Positions 25,171 to 36,120 of a stretch of DNA of 39,361 nt are shown piece after piece. This DNA comes from Chloroflexia bacterium (GTDB taxonomy: Bacteria; Chloroflexota; Chloroflexia; QHBQ01; JADMIH01), in NCBI GenBank assembly GCA_025927935.1, contig JAICKM010000002.1, positions 1 to 39,361 on the forward strand, written 5' to 3'. The stretch's first letter is position 1. Each line of letters opens with the position of its first letter. The notes beneath the pieces are model-generated. The model was not told the DNA's origin. It was given only the letters and a program-made list of their open reading frames with translations, and searched no databases. Position numbers and translations under genes: made by a program.

Positions 25171-26676
25171 ATGATCGATCTGCAACAATACGAGGTTTGG
25201 TTCGTGACCGGCAGCCAGCATCTCTACGGGCCGGAAACGCTGGAGCAAGTGGCGGTTCACTCCCGCGAGATCGCTCAGGTCCTGGGCCAAGCCGCCGCTA
25301 TTCCGGTCAACGTCGTCTATAAGCCGGTTCTGACCGGGCCGGATGCCATCCGCGACCTGTGCCTGGAGGCCAACGCCACCCGCAACTGCGTCGGGCTGAT
25401 CACCTGGATGCATACCTTCTCGCCAGCCAAGATGTGGATTGCCGGCCTGACCGCGCTGCAAAAACCGCTGGCCCATCTGCACACCCAGTACAACCGCGAG
25501 ATTCCCTGGGCCGATATCGACATGGATTTTATGAACCTGAACCAGTCGGCCCATGGCGATCGCGAGTTCGGGTTTATCGGCAGCCGGCTGCGGCTGAATC
25601 GTAAAGTGATCGTCGGCTACTGGCAGGACGCAGACGTGCAGGCGAGCCTGGGCGCCTGGGCCCGCGCGGCCTGCGCCTGGGCCGATTGGCAGGGCGCCCG
25701 GGTCGCGCGCTTCGGCGACAATATGCGCGAGGTGGCCGTCACCGAGGGCGATAAGGTGGAGGCCCAGCGGCGCCTCGGCTACTCGGTGAACGGCTACGGG
25801 GTGGGCGATCTCGTCGCGTATGTAAACCAGGTGGCGGACGACGAGATCAATGACCTGGTGGCGGAGTACGAGCAGCGTTATGACGTGACGCCGGAACTGC
25901 GCCCTGGCGGCAGCCGGCACGAGCGGCTCCGTGCCGGGGCGCGGCTCGAAGCGGGCGTACGGCATTTCCTGGAAGCCGGTAACTTCAAGGCCTGGACGAC
26001 CACCTTTGAAGATCTGCACGGCATCGACCAACTGCCCGGCCTGGCCGCGCAGCGCTTGATGGCGGATGGGTACGGCTATGGCGGAGAGGGGGACTGGAAG
26101 ACGGCGGCGCTGGTGCGGGCGATGATGGTGATGAGCGCCGGGTTGGAGGGTGGTACCTCCTTCATGGAGGACTACACCTATCACTTTAGCGACGGGGGCG
26201 GGAAGATCCTAGGCTCGCACATGCTGGAAGTGTCGGAGCAGATCGCCGCCGAGAAGCCCCGGCTGGAGGTGCATCCGCTCTCCATCGGTGGGAAGGCCGA
26301 CCCGGCGCGGCTGGTGTTCAACGCGCGCACCGGTCGGGCGGTGGCCGCCTCCATCGTCGACATGGGCAACCGGTTCCGTATGGTGGTCAATGTCGTGGAC
26401 GCGGTGCCGACGGAGGCGCCGCTACCCAAGCTGCCGGTGGCCCGGGCGCTCTGGCAGCCGCAGCCCGATTTCAAAACGGCGACCACGGCCTGGATCCTGG
26501 CGGGCGGGGCGCATCACACCGGGTTCAGCTACGCGCTCACCGCCGAGCACCTGGAAGATTTCGCCGCAATGGCCGGCATCGAGTGCTTGCTCATCGACCA
26601 GGACACCACATTGCGCGCCTTCAAGAACGAGTTGCACTGGAATGACCTATATTATGCCCTGGCCAAAGGATTGTAG
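25171..26676 (+). CDS. araA: L-arabinose isomerase
   Basis: The protein is 501 residues, the normal length. The start at 25171 has AGGAGG ten bases upstream and the family opening [14 protein letters not shown]. Conserved blocks follow: [44 protein letters not shown], the metal-site segment [13 protein letters not shown] with its glutamate, GSHMLEVS and the late [12 protein letters not shown] histidine. It converts L-arabinose to L-ribulose in the cytoplasm with a divalent metal. It sits 25 bp after araD and 6 bp before araM. Confidence 0.96.
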   Translation: MIDLQQYEVWFVTGSQHLYGPETLEQVAVHSREIAQVLGQAAAIPVNVVYKPVLTGPDAIRDLCLEANATRNCVGLITWMHTFSPAKMWIAGLTALQKPLAHLHTQYNREIPWADIDMDFMNLNQSAHGDREFGFIGSRLRLNRKVIVGYWQDADVQASLGAWARAACAWADWQGARVARFGDNMREVAVTEGDKVEAQRRLGYSVNGYGVGDLVAYVNQVADDEINDLVAEYEQRYDVTPELRPGGSRHERLRAGARLEAGVRHFLEAGNFKAWTTTFEDLHGIDQLPGLAAQRLMADGYGYGGEGDWKTAALVRAMMVMSAGLEGGTSFMEDYTYHFSDGGGKILGSHMLEVSEQIAAEKPRLEVHPLSIGGKADPARLVFNARTGRAVAASIVDMGNRFRMVVNVVDAVPTEAPLPKLPVARALWQPQPDFKTATTAWILAGGAHHTGFSYALTAEHLEDFAAMAGIECLLIDQDTTLRAFKNELHWNDLYYALAKGL

Positions 26677-26682
26677 CTACGC

Positions 26683-28095
26683 ATGGATGACACACGGATC
26701 ACCACGGCCTTGCGCGGGGCCGGCGATACGCGCAAAGTCGTGATCGGCCCCGGCGCGCTCGCCGCCGTCGACGCGACATTCGCGGAGTGCTTCGCGGACC
26801 AGCCGGCGGTCGTCATCGCCGATGACAATACGTTTGCCGTCGCCGGGCGGGCTGTCGACGCACGGTTGCGGGCGGCGGGGCGGCGAGTGGTAGCGCCCAT
26901 CGTCTTCCCCGGCACGCCACCACTTTATGCGGACTTCGCCAACGTGCTCGCCCTGGAAGACCAGCTCCGCGCGCTGGAGGCCATCCCGGTCGTCGTCGGC
27001 TCGGGGACGTTGAACGACCTCACTAAGCTCGCGGCACATCGGGTGGGGCGGCCGTATATGTGCGTCGGCACGGCAGCCTCGATGGACGGGTACACGGCGT
27101 TCGGCGCGGCGATTACCAAAGGGGGTTTCAAGCAGACGATGGCCTGCCCGGCGCCGCGGGCCTTGCTGGCCGATCTGGACGTGCTCATCCAGGGGCCCCG
27201 GCAAATGAACGCCACGGGCTACGGCGATCTGCTGGGCAAGGTCACGGCGGGGGCCGATTGGATCCTCGCCGACGCCCTGGACATTGAGCCAATTGATGCG
27301 CGGGCCTGGCCCTTAGTGCAAGACTCGTTGCGCGCTTGGACCGCGCACCCCGACAAGCTGCGCGCCGGCGATCCTCCGACGATCGCCGCGCTCTTCGAGG
27401 GGCTGATTCTGAGCGGGGTGGCAATGCAGATCAGCGCGTCCTCGCGGCCGGCCTCGGGCAGCGAACACCGGTTCAGCCACCTGTGGGAGATGCAGGCGCT
27501 GGGCTATAGCCATCCGGCGGTGCCGCACGGCTTCAAGGTTGGGGTGGGCACGATCGCCGCGGCGGCGCTGTACGAGCGGCTGCTGGCCCGCGACCTGACC
27601 CACCTCGATATTGACCCACTCTGTAGCGCCTGGCCATCGCGCGCGGAGGTCGAAGTGATGGTGCGGCGGAGTCACGACATCCCCCAACTAGCCGAGAACG
27701 CGGTGGAGGAGACCCTGGCCAAGTACATCACACCCGATCAGCTCCGCGCGCGACTGCGGCTGATCCAGGCGCGCTGGCCGGGGATCCGCGAACGGCTGCG
27801 CGCCCAGCTGCTGCCCGCAAGCCGGCTGCGCGATCTGCTGGCGGCGGCCGGCTGCCCCACCGACCCGGCCGCTATCGGGATCGATCTGGCCCGGCTGCGG
27901 GCCAGCTACGCCCTCGCCCGGACGATCCGCAGTCGCTACACAGTGCTGGACCTGGTGTACGAGACAGGGCTACTAGCTGAGTTGGTCGAGGAGCTTTTCG
28001 CTCCGGGCGGCTTTTGGACATCAGGTCCCGCGGCGACGGATCAGCAGGTGGGAGCTGTCCCATCAACGGCGCGGCAGGAGGAGAAGGAAAGCTGA
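26683..28095 (+). CDS. araM: AraM/EgsA-type glycerol-1-phosphate dehydrogenase homologue
   Basis: The protein is 470 residues, longer than the ~395 of Bacillus AraM because of an extended C-terminal region. It is an iron-type alcohol dehydrogenase fold: PVVVGSGTLNDLTKLAA is the nucleotide-binding loop, TAASMDGYTAFGAAIT is the family signature, and metal ligands are expected in the GSEHRFSH and VPHGFKVG histidines. Family members reduce dihydroxyacetone phosphate to sn-glycerol 1-phosphate, although the role of AraM in arabinose loci is not settled. It lies 6 bp after araA with no clear ribosome-binding site, which suggests translational coupling. Confidence 0.85.
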   Translation: MDDTRITTALRGAGDTRKVVIGPGALAAVDATFAECFADQPAVVIADDNTFAVAGRAVDARLRAAGRRVVAPIVFPGTPPLYADFANVLALEDQLRALEAIPVVVGSGTLNDLTKLAAHRVGRPYMCVGTAASMDGYTAFGAAITKGGFKQTMACPAPRALLADLDVLIQGPRQMNATGYGDLLGKVTAGADWILADALDIEPIDARAWPLVQDSLRAWTAHPDKLRAGDPPTIAALFEGLILSGVAMQISASSRPASGSEHRFSHLWEMQALGYSHPAVPHGFKVGVGTIAAAALYERLLARDLTHLDIDPLCSAWPSRAEVEVMVRRSHDIPQLAENAVEETLAKYITPDQLRARLRLIQARWPGIRERLRAQLLPASRLRDLLAAAGCPTDPAAIGIDLARLRASYALARTIRSRYTVLDLVYETGLLAELVEELFAPGGFWTSGPAATDQQVGAVPSTARQEEKES

Positions 28096-28103
28096 ACGGG
28101 TAT

Positions 28104-28381
28104 GTGATCAAGCTGACAAACCATCTGCGGACCTACTTCTTCGGTGGGCAGCTCATTCCCGAGCGGCTCCCGCAGCCGAATCTACCGGAGGGCGGGGTGG
28201 CGGAGATCTGGGAGGTCCGCAACGATCGTGCGACAACTGGCCGCCTGACCAACCACGCGCTTGGAGGGCGCACCCTGCATGACCTGGTCACTGGTGATCC
28301 CGAGGCCCTGGTTGGCGGGGGCTGGCGCGACCCGCAGTTCCCGCTGCGCGTGAAATTCCTGGACGCCTCCTGGCGGCGCGC
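28104..28381 (+). pseudogene. N-terminal fragment of a ManA-like mannose-6-phosphate isomerase
   Basis: The frame, from about the GTG at 28104, reads VIKLTNHLRTYFFGGQ, GGVAEIWEVRND, LTNHALGGRTLHDLVTGDPE and FPLRVKFLDAS. This order is typical of the N-terminus of type I phosphomannose isomerases in this kind of bacterium. After KFLDAS the frame degenerates and the rest of the enzyme, including the histidine metal ligands that should follow, is absent. An intact gene would be roughly 900 bp or more. It sits right after araM. Its original sugar phosphate substrate is unknown. Confidence 0.65.
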
Positions 28382-28387
28382 CGCGGG

Positions 28388-28525
28388 GTGCGCATCGCCT
28401 CCAGGGAGCAGGTCCAACTGATCGCCTGTTACGTCCCCGACCCGGAGCAGGGTAGCATGCCGCTGATACGCGCCGCCGGGTATATCGACCAGGAGATCCG
28501 CATCCGGGCCGAAGTAGACATCTAG
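28388..28525 (+). pseudogene. C-terminal gene remnant of unknown family
   Basis: A short frame, open from about the GTG at 28388 to the TAG at 28523-28525, encodes REQVQLIACYVPDPEQGS and then LIRAAGYIDQEIRIRAEVDI. It looks like the tail of a protein rather than a whole one, and directly follows the ManA fragment in another frame. It may be the C-terminus of the same broken gene or of a second gene fused by deletion. I do not recognise the family. Confidence 0.4.
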
Positions 28526-28552
28526 CCGGAGCCGCAGAAGGGACACAGGGAT

Positions 28553-29536
28553 ATGCACATCTTGGTCACAGGGGGCGCGGGCTACCTGGGTAGCGTAGTC
28601 ACCGAAGAACTACTGAACGCGGGCCAGGACGTGATTATCTTTGATAATCTGGCGCACGGGCACCGGGCGGCGGTGCATCCCGCCGCCACGTTTGTCCACG
28701 GTGATCTAGGCGACAGGGCAGCGCTCGAGCGAACCTTCACGACCTATCGGGGCATCAAGGCGGTGATACACCTGGCCATGCATACATCGGCCAGCGAGTC
28801 GTGGCAACGGCCGGAGCGGTACCTGCACGAGAACCTCGCAAACGGCGTCAATCTGATGGCTACCGCTGTGCGGCACGATATTGGGCGTTTCATCCTGGCC
28901 TCCAGCGCGGATGTGTGCGGAGGACCGGGACCCGTCCCGATTATCGAGCAGGCGCCCAGCTACCCCGTCTCGCCCTATAGCGAGTCACTGTATCTACTCG
29001 AGCGGGCCCTCAGTTGGTACGAGCGTTGTGCCGGGCTGCGCTATGCCGTGTTGCGTTGCTTCAATGTCGCCGGGGCCACGGAACGGTGTGGCGAGCACCA
29101 TGTACCGGAGACCCATCTCATCCCCGGGCTACTGAACGTCGCGCTCGGCTGGCGCTCGCACGTCACCCTCTTCGGTGACGATTACCCCACGCCGGATGGC
29201 ACCACCGTCCGCGATTACGTCCATGTGAGGGACGTGGCCCGCGCGATGATAGGGGTCTTGGCGGCGCTGGAGCAACGCAGCCGGATTTACAACGTGGGTG
29301 CGGGGCAGGGCAGCAGTACCATGGAGGTGATCATGGTAGCGCGCCGGGTCACGGGCCATGCCCTGCCCTGCGTGGTAGAGCCGCGCCGGCCTTATGAGCC
29401 CATCGTGCAGATCGCCGCGACCCAACAGATTCGGGCGGAGCTCGGGTGGGAACCGCGCTACTCCGACCTAGAGGGGATTATCGAGAGCGCCTGGGCGTGG
29501 CAGCGGCGCCATCCGTACGGCTATGATAGCGATTGA
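28553..29536 (+). CDS. GalE-like NAD-dependent epimerase with an altered catalytic site
   Basis: The protein is 327 residues, an extended short-chain dehydrogenase like UDP-glucose 4-epimerase. The NAD-binding motif MHILVTGGAGYLGS, the IIFDNLAHGHR strand and the substrate part RDYVHVRDVARAM are all well kept. The catalytic YxxxK should read PYGxSK; here it reads PYSESLYLLE, with Y142 retained but L146 (codon CTG) in place of the lysine. The preceding SSAxVYG motif reads SSADVCG, so its tyrosine is cysteine 122. Without the lysine, hydride transfer should be strongly impaired. It could bind a nucleotide sugar without turnover, or be a gene in early decay. The ATG has weak GGGACACAGGG purines upstream. 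Confidence 0.8.
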   Translation: MHILVTGGAGYLGSVVTEELLNAGQDVIIFDNLAHGHRAAVHPAATFVHGDLGDRAALERTFTTYRGIKAVIHLAMHTSASESWQRPERYLHENLANGVNLMATAVRHDIGRFILASSADVCGGPGPVPIIEQAPSYPVSPYSESLYLLERALSWYERCAGLRYAVLRCFNVAGATERCGEHHVPETHLIPGLLNVALGWRSHVTLFGDDYPTPDGTTVRDYVHVRDVARAMIGVLAALEQRSRIYNVGAGQGSSTMEVIMVARRVTGHALPCVVEPRRPYEPIVQIAATQQIRAELGWEPRYSDLEGIIESAWAWQRRHPYGYDSD

Positions 29537-29590
29537 CAACGCCAGCACAGGCGGCGGGCGTACCGTGTCGACCGGGGAGGGGTTTGATAT

Positions 29591-30026
29591 ATGCAGGTAC
29601 TGATGACTGGAGCGACAGGCACCCTCGGGGACAGCCCTAGCGCCCGCGCTTGCGATCGTCAGCAGCATGAAGGCTATCGTGTCAGCAGCACAATAGGCGT
29701 GTATGGCGACCGCCGCCGGCCCACCAGCTCTGACGAGGTCGTTGCCGTGCGCGAGGATCTGCCTCTGCGGTCAGCAGACATCTACGGTTTTAGCAAGGTG
29801 GTCGGTGAAGAGAAGGGCCGTTTCTATCGACGTAAGCAGGGGATTCTAAGTGTCGCCCTCCGCTATGGGATGTTCGTGCCGCAACCCTTCTTTCGCTACG
29901 GCGGCCGTTGCTTGCGCCGTGGATGCAGGACATGTGGTCCAGGCCGTCCTCGCGGCTATCCGCAAGCTGATTAATGGAGCCCGTGGCGGCACGGCGCGGT
30001 TTCACACCCCCCGACAACTTTGGTGA
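29591..30026 (+). pseudogene. Decayed NAD-dependent epimerase/dehydratase
   Basis: The first piece starts MQVLMTGATGTLG, the NAD-binding motif of extended short-chain dehydrogenases. It is then joined by a large internal deletion to STIGVYGDRR and ADIYGFSKVVGEEKGR, which holds the YxxxK catalytic motif. After about 29900 the frame changes and continues as AVDAGHVVQAVLAAI, the usual late segment, ending at the TGA at 30024-30026. Roughly 70-100 residues are missing in the middle. It follows the altered GalE-like gene, so two neighbouring epimerases show loss of function. Confidence 0.75.
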
Positions 30027-30123
30027 GTGGTTAGAAGCGCTGCGTCCAGGCGAACGGGCCGAGAAGACGCCGCCCTGACCCTAGTAGCGTCAATGGAGAA
30101 GGCAGGACAGACCGGGTAAACAG

Positions 30124-31119
30124 ATGGAGATGCGATCGCTAGGAACGACAGGACTGCGGGTGTCAGGCATCGGCCTGGGCCTCGCTGCGCTTGGCCGGCC
30201 CGGTTACGTGAACCTGGGTCACGCCGCTGACCTGAAGGGAAACTACGCGGTGGCGGCGATGGAAGCGCAGACGCACGCGGTGCTCGACGCGGCCTGGGAG
30301 GCGGGCGTGCGCTACTACGATGTCGCCCGCTCCTACGGGCGCGCGGAGCCGTTCCTTGCCTCTTGGCTCGCCGCGCGGGGCATCCCGCCCGCCGAGGTAG
30401 TTATCGGCTCCAAGTGGGGCTACATTTACACTGCCGATTGGCGCCCCGATGCCCCAGTCCACGAAATCAAGGACCACACGCTACCCAACCTCCAGCGCCA
30501 GTGGCAGGAAAGTCAAGAGTGGCTCACATCCTATCTGCGGCTGTACCAGATTCATTCGGCGACGTTCGAGAGTGGGGTGCTCGACAACATAGCCGTGCTG
30601 ACCGAGCTGATGCGCCAGAAGGAGGGCGGCATCGTCGTCGGCCTCTCCCTGAGCGGACCTAACCAGCCGGCTGTGCTTGAACGCGCAGCCGCGATCGAGG
30701 TCGACGGTGTGCGTCTCTTTGACGTGGTACAGGCAACCTGGAATCTGCTGGAGCCATCTGTCGGCCCCATGCTACAGAGCGCGCGGACCCGTGGAATGGG
30801 CGTCCTGGTTAAGGAGGCGCTGGCGAACGGCCGCTTGACCACCCGCAACACGGACCCGGCTTGCGCCGCTAAGCGGCAGGTGCTCGAGCAGCAGGCGGCC
30901 CGGCTGGCAACCACACTGGATGCCCTGGCGCTGGCCGCGGTGCTAGCCCAGCCCTGGGTCGATGTGGTGCTGAGCGGGGCAACCACGGTCGATCAACTCC
31001 AGTCTAACCTGCGCGCGTTGGGAGTGTCCTGGGATGCGGAGGCGGCCAGCGCGCTCGCGCAACTCGTCGAAGAACCGACGCGCTACTGGCAGATCCGCCG
31101 CAGTCTGCCCTGGAACTGA
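30124..31119 (+). CDS. Aldo/keto reductase
   Basis: The protein is 331 residues, normal for the family. The barrel opens MEMRSLGTTGLRVSGIGLG. The catalytic tetrad is visible: D66 and Y71 in YYDVARSYGRAE, K97 in VIGSKWGY and H144 in YQIHSAT. It would reduce a sugar, sugar acid or aldehyde with NAD(P)H. The substrate is not evident; arabinose or arabino-lactone chemistry is possible from context. It starts 45 bp before the GH127 gene in the same direction. The family is firm, the substrate unknown. Confidence 0.85.
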   Translation: MEMRSLGTTGLRVSGIGLGLAALGRPGYVNLGHAADLKGNYAVAAMEAQTHAVLDAAWEAGVRYYDVARSYGRAEPFLASWLAARGIPPAEVVIGSKWGYIYTADWRPDAPVHEIKDHTLPNLQRQWQESQEWLTSYLRLYQIHSATFESGVLDNIAVLTELMRQKEGGIVVGLSLSGPNQPAVLERAAAIEVDGVRLFDVVQATWNLLEPSVGPMLQSARTRGMGVLVKEALANGRLTTRNTDPACAAKRQVLEQQAARLATTLDALALAAVLAQPWVDVVLSGATTVDQLQSNLRALGVSWDAEAASALAQLVEEPTRYWQIRRSLPWN

Positions 31120-31164
31120 ACTGTGAGTCTTGCCGCTCACAATCTAGAGAGGTGATCCGCAACA

Positions 31165-33105
31165 ATGGAAACCGTCAAGCCATACGCCCCTACCGCGCGG
31201 GATTACCCGGTCAAGCCGGTGCCGTTTACTGCCGTCCAGTGTGACGACGTCTTCTGGGCGCCTCGCATCGAAATCAATCGCGCGGTTACAATTCCGTTCG
31301 CCTTCCAAAAGTGCGAGGAGACCGGGCGCGTCGATAACTTTCGGCGTGCCGCCGCGGTACTGCGGGGCGATGCCCTGGTCGATAGAACGCCGCCCGGTTT
31401 CCCGTTCGACGACACGGATGTTTATAAGGTCATTGAAGGAGCCGCTTACGCCTTACGCGTCCACTCTGATCCCAGCCTGGAGGCGTATGTTGATGGGCTG
31501 GTCGCTGTGATTGCGGCGGCACAAGAGGCGGATGGCTATCTGTACCCGGCGCGCACTATTGATCCACAGCACCCCCATCCCTGGGCCGGGAGCCAACGCT
31601 GGGAGTTGGAACGGGCCCACAGCCACGAGCTGTACAACCTGGGGCACCTTTACGAGGCCGCAGTCGCCTATGCGCAGGCCACCGGGAAGCGCGGCCTCCT
31701 CGATATTGCTCGCCGGACCGCCGACTTGCTCACCCGTACGTTTGGCCCCGATAAGCAAGCGATCTGGCCCGGCCACCAGATCACCGAACTGGCGCTCGTT
31801 AAGCTCTACCGCGCCACCGGCGACGCACGCTATCGCGAACTGGCGAAGTTCCTGCTTGACGCGCGCGGCCCGGACGGCGCCGAGGGCGGCGGCAACCCGT
31901 ATAACCAGTCACATATGCGCGTGGTGGACCAGACGGCGGCCGTTGGCCATGCCGTGCGGGCCACGTACATGTACGCCGGGATGGCCGATGTCGCCGCTGT
32001 GCTGGGTGAGCCGCGCTACATCCGCGCCCTCGCCGGCATCTGGCAGGATGTGGTCAGCAAGAAGCTGTACATCACAGGCGGTATTGGCGCGACAGCCGAA
32101 GGCGAGGCGTTTGGCCCTCCCTATGACCTGCCCAACCTGACCGCCTATAGTGAGACCTGCGCGGCGATCGGCAACGTCTTCTGGAACCAGCGGCTCTTCC
32201 TGCTCCATGGGGACGCGCGCTACATTGACGTGCTGGAGCGGACGCTCTACAACGCCCTGCTCGCCGGAATATCACTCGACGGCATGGCCTTCTTCTATGA
32301 CAATCCTCTGGAGTCCGACAGCCAGCACCAGCGCCAGCCCTGGTTCGGCTGTGCCTGCTGCCCCGGCAATATCGCCCGCTTCTTGCCCTCGTTACCGGGC
32401 TACGTCTACGCACAGCAGGACGACATCATTTATGTCAACCTGTTTGTGGCCGGCAGCGCGGTGCTTTCGCTGGGTGATGAGCGCGTGGCCCGGCTGGATC
32501 AGGAGACGAACTATCCATGGGATGGGGTGGTCCGGCTGCGCGTCGGTGTTGACACACCAGACACATTCACGATCAAATTACGCATTCCCGGCTGGGCGCG
32601 GAACGAGGCGGTGCCCAGTGACCTTTATCGATTCCTGGACAGCGCCGAGGAGCCGGCGACACTCACAGTCAACGGCCAGGCTGTCGACCTGGAGCTTGAG
32701 CGCGGTTACGCCAGCCTGACGCGCGAGTGGCAGGCCGGAGATGTAGTGGACCTGCGCTTGCCGATGCCGGTCCGCCGCGTCGTAGCGCAGGAGCAGGTAA
32801 AGGCCGCCCGGGGCAAGGTGGCGCTGCAGCGCGGCCCGCTCGTCTACTGTGCCGAGTGGCCCGACAACCTTGGCGGATCGGTACGCAACCTCCTGCTTCC
32901 CGACGATACGCCCTTGACCGCCCAGTTTACGCCCGCCCTGTTGGCCGGCGTGACGGCGATCAAGGGCCGTGCCCTTAGCCGGGCCCAGGACGAAGGCGGC
33001 GCCGCGCTTGAAACTGAGCATGATTTCACGGCGATCCCCTATTACGCTTGGGCCAATCGAGGTCCCGGCGAGATGGCCGTCTGGATCGCCCGCACGCGGT
33101 CATAG
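31165..33105 (+). CDS. GH127 beta-L-arabinofuranosidase
   Basis: The protein is 646 residues, near the size of the Bifidobacterium HypBA1 enzyme. The N-terminal (alpha/alpha)6 barrel contains FPFDDTDVYKVIEGAAYAL, HELYNLGHLYEAAVAY and YITGGIGATAEGEAFG. The zinc-thiolate active site of GH127 is visible: E330 and C332 in YSETCAAIG and C398-C399 in WFGCACCPGN, one of which is the unusual cysteine nucleophile. Beta-sandwich domains follow. It would release beta-L-arabinofuranose, found in hydroxyproline-rich plant glycoproteins and some pectic chains. No signal peptide is seen. Its presence distinguishes this locus from plain arabinan-degrading loci. GAGAGG precedes the ATG. Confidence 0.92.
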   Translation: METVKPYAPTARDYPVKPVPFTAVQCDDVFWAPRIEINRAVTIPFAFQKCEETGRVDNFRRAAAVLRGDALVDRTPPGFPFDDTDVYKVIEGAAYALRVHSDPSLEAYVDGLVAVIAAAQEADGYLYPARTIDPQHPHPWAGSQRWELERAHSHELYNLGHLYEAAVAYAQATGKRGLLDIARRTADLLTRTFGPDKQAIWPGHQITELALVKLYRATGDARYRELAKFLLDARGPDGAEGGGNPYNQSHMRVVDQTAAVGHAVRATYMYAGMADVAAVLGEPRYIRALAGIWQDVVSKKLYITGGIGATAEGEAFGPPYDLPNLTAYSETCAAIGNVFWNQRLFLLHGDARYIDVLERTLYNALLAGISLDGMAFFYDNPLESDSQHQRQPWFGCACCPGNIARFLPSLPGYVYAQQDDIIYVNLFVAGSAVLSLGDERVARLDQETNYPWDGVVRLRVGVDTPDTFTIKLRIPGWARNEAVPSDLYRFLDSAEEPATLTVNGQAVDLELERGYASLTREWQAGDVVDLRLPMPVRRVVAQEQVKAARGKVALQRGPLVYCAEWPDNLGGSVRNLLLPDDTPLTAQFTPALLAGVTAIKGRALSRAQDEGGAALETEHDFTAIPYYAWANRGPGEMAVWIARTRS

Positions 33106-33150
33106 TACGGGCAAGGACCCTCGTTCCTATTTCGCGGGGAGGTAAGTCCT

Positions 33151-33963
33151 ATGGATGGATGGCACGAAGGTGTGATAGAGGCGAATGGCTTGCAACTGCA
33201 CTATATCCGGACGGGCCGCGGTGACCAGCCTGCCCTGCTGTTGCTGCATGGCCTGACCGACAATGGGCGGTACTGGTCGCGCACAGCCGCTGCGCTTCAG
33301 GATCGGTTCGATGTCATCATGCTGGATCAGCGCGGACATGGGCAATCGGCCCGGCCCAGCGGAGGCTATAGTGCAGAAAACATGGCCGACGATGCCGCCG
33401 GAGTCGTCCACGCCCTACGCCTCGCCTCGGTAACAGTGCTGGGTCACTCAATGGGCGGATCGGTCGCGATCGCCCTGGCGGTGGCCTATCGCGATCTGGT
33501 TACCCGGCTCCTCCTGCTCGATCCGGCGCTGCGCCTTTCCGCCGACGAGGAGGACTCCGGGGAGCAGCGCCGACAGCGGATGGACGGGTGGCGCCGCGAT
33601 ACACTCGCCAACCAGCAACTCTCACTGACGGAGCTTGAACGTCGCTGCATTGCGCAGCATCCCGCGTGGTCAAGCGAAGACTGCCACTATTGGGCAGAAT
33701 CCAATCTCCAGGTTTATCCGGATGCCATTCCTCTGTTTCAGGTGCAACATGCCTGGCAGGATCTGATCCTGCGGATCAGCTGCCCGGTGCTGCTGATTTA
33801 TGGAGATAGGGACCTTGGGAGCATCGTGGATGATGATCTAGCGGCCGAGGTCGCACGCCTGGCCCCAAACGTCACAGCGGTGCACATCGCGGGTGCGGGG
33901 CATTCGGCGCACCGCGAGCAATTTGACCTCTATATCGCCGCCGTGCGCGCGTTTCTCAACTGA
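33151..33963 (+). CDS. Alpha/beta hydrolase
   Basis: The protein is 270 residues. The oxyanion strand LLLLHGLTDNGRYW, the nucleophile elbow LGHSMGGS with S100, a late aspartate in YGDRDLGS and H251 in GAGHSAHRE make a complete triad. A cap domain lies around residues 135-200. Such enzymes hydrolyse esters, lactones or amides. Among glycosidase genes an esterase removing acetyl or feruloyl groups, or a lactonase, is plausible, but there is no direct evidence. It is spaced 45 bp from the GH127 gene and 54 bp from the next GH51, consistent with one operon. A GGGGAGG site precedes the ATG. Confidence 0.85.
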   Translation: MDGWHEGVIEANGLQLHYIRTGRGDQPALLLLHGLTDNGRYWSRTAAALQDRFDVIMLDQRGHGQSARPSGGYSAENMADDAAGVVHALRLASVTVLGHSMGGSVAIALAVAYRDLVTRLLLLDPALRLSADEEDSGEQRRQRMDGWRRDTLANQQLSLTELERRCIAQHPAWSSEDCHYWAESNLQVYPDAIPLFQVQHAWQDLILRISCPVLLIYGDRDLGSIVDDDLAAEVARLAPNVTAVHIAGAGHSAHREQFDLYIAAVRAFLN

Positions 33964-35541
<1,578 letters not shown>

Positions 35542-35694
35542 CCTCTGGCTGAGACCCAAACCCGCAGCATTCCCGAGGCAGGTTCCGCTCGCCCTAGGCT
35601 TGGTCGTAGACAAAGGTGGGGCAATAGCGAATCTGCCTGGTTTGGCGGGGCTGTTGGCGCTTCGTTCAGGACTCTGCCGTGTGCTACACCGGCG
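35542..35694. other. Gap between the converging abfA and small-protein genes
   Basis: These 153 bp lie between genes reading toward each other. I see no coding frame of interest and no strong hairpin with a T run. Confidence 0.3.
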
Positions 35695-35931
35695 CTATTT
35701 CTCTAGCCCGAAGCCCTGTCCCATGCTGAGCTCCTGCCCCAGACCTGGTTCCGGCGTTTCACCATCCGGCGCTGCAGCACGCGATGAAGGGATCGACGTG
35801 CCATCGATCAAGGTCTGAGGATCCCTTTGCTCTTCTGCCCGCACCCGGTCCTGTTGATCAAGAGGCAGTTCCTCAGGAGCGTAGATACGTTCCTCTTCGT
35901 CCATCTTCTGGAATACCGATTCGTCACTCAT
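35695..35931 (-). CDS. Small acidic hypothetical protein
   Basis: The frame encodes 78 residues rich in Glu, Asp and Gln (MSDESVFQKMDEEERIYAPE). The start is supported by a strong GGAGGAG site with a 5-base spacer before the ATG at 35931. No transmembrane segment or cysteine is present, and it is predicted to be largely unstructured. I do not recognise a family. It is separate from the arabinose operon and may belong to the older chromosomal flank. Confidence 0.6.
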   Translation of the reverse strand: MSDESVFQKMDEEERIYAPEELPLDQQDRVRAEEQRDPQTLIDGTSIPSSRAAAPDGETPEPGLGQELSMGQGFGLEK

Positions 35932-36120
35932 GGTTTCTCCTCCAGATTCTCTCTAAGAGCGAGATGACCGGGGCAGTGCAGGTGGTACCTCCTGTCCTTC
36001 AGCGGCATCCTGCTCTGTCGCTAACTCAGCAGGATAGCAAAAGGCATGCCCAGGACTCATGGGATCCAGACCATTTCAAACGGGGTGCGTGCCAGGATTT
36101 AGGCACACAAGGACGAGGAA

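Noticed and set aside
25012..26184. Minus-strand frame of 390 codons
   Set aside because: It is antisense to araA and shows no recognisable motifs.
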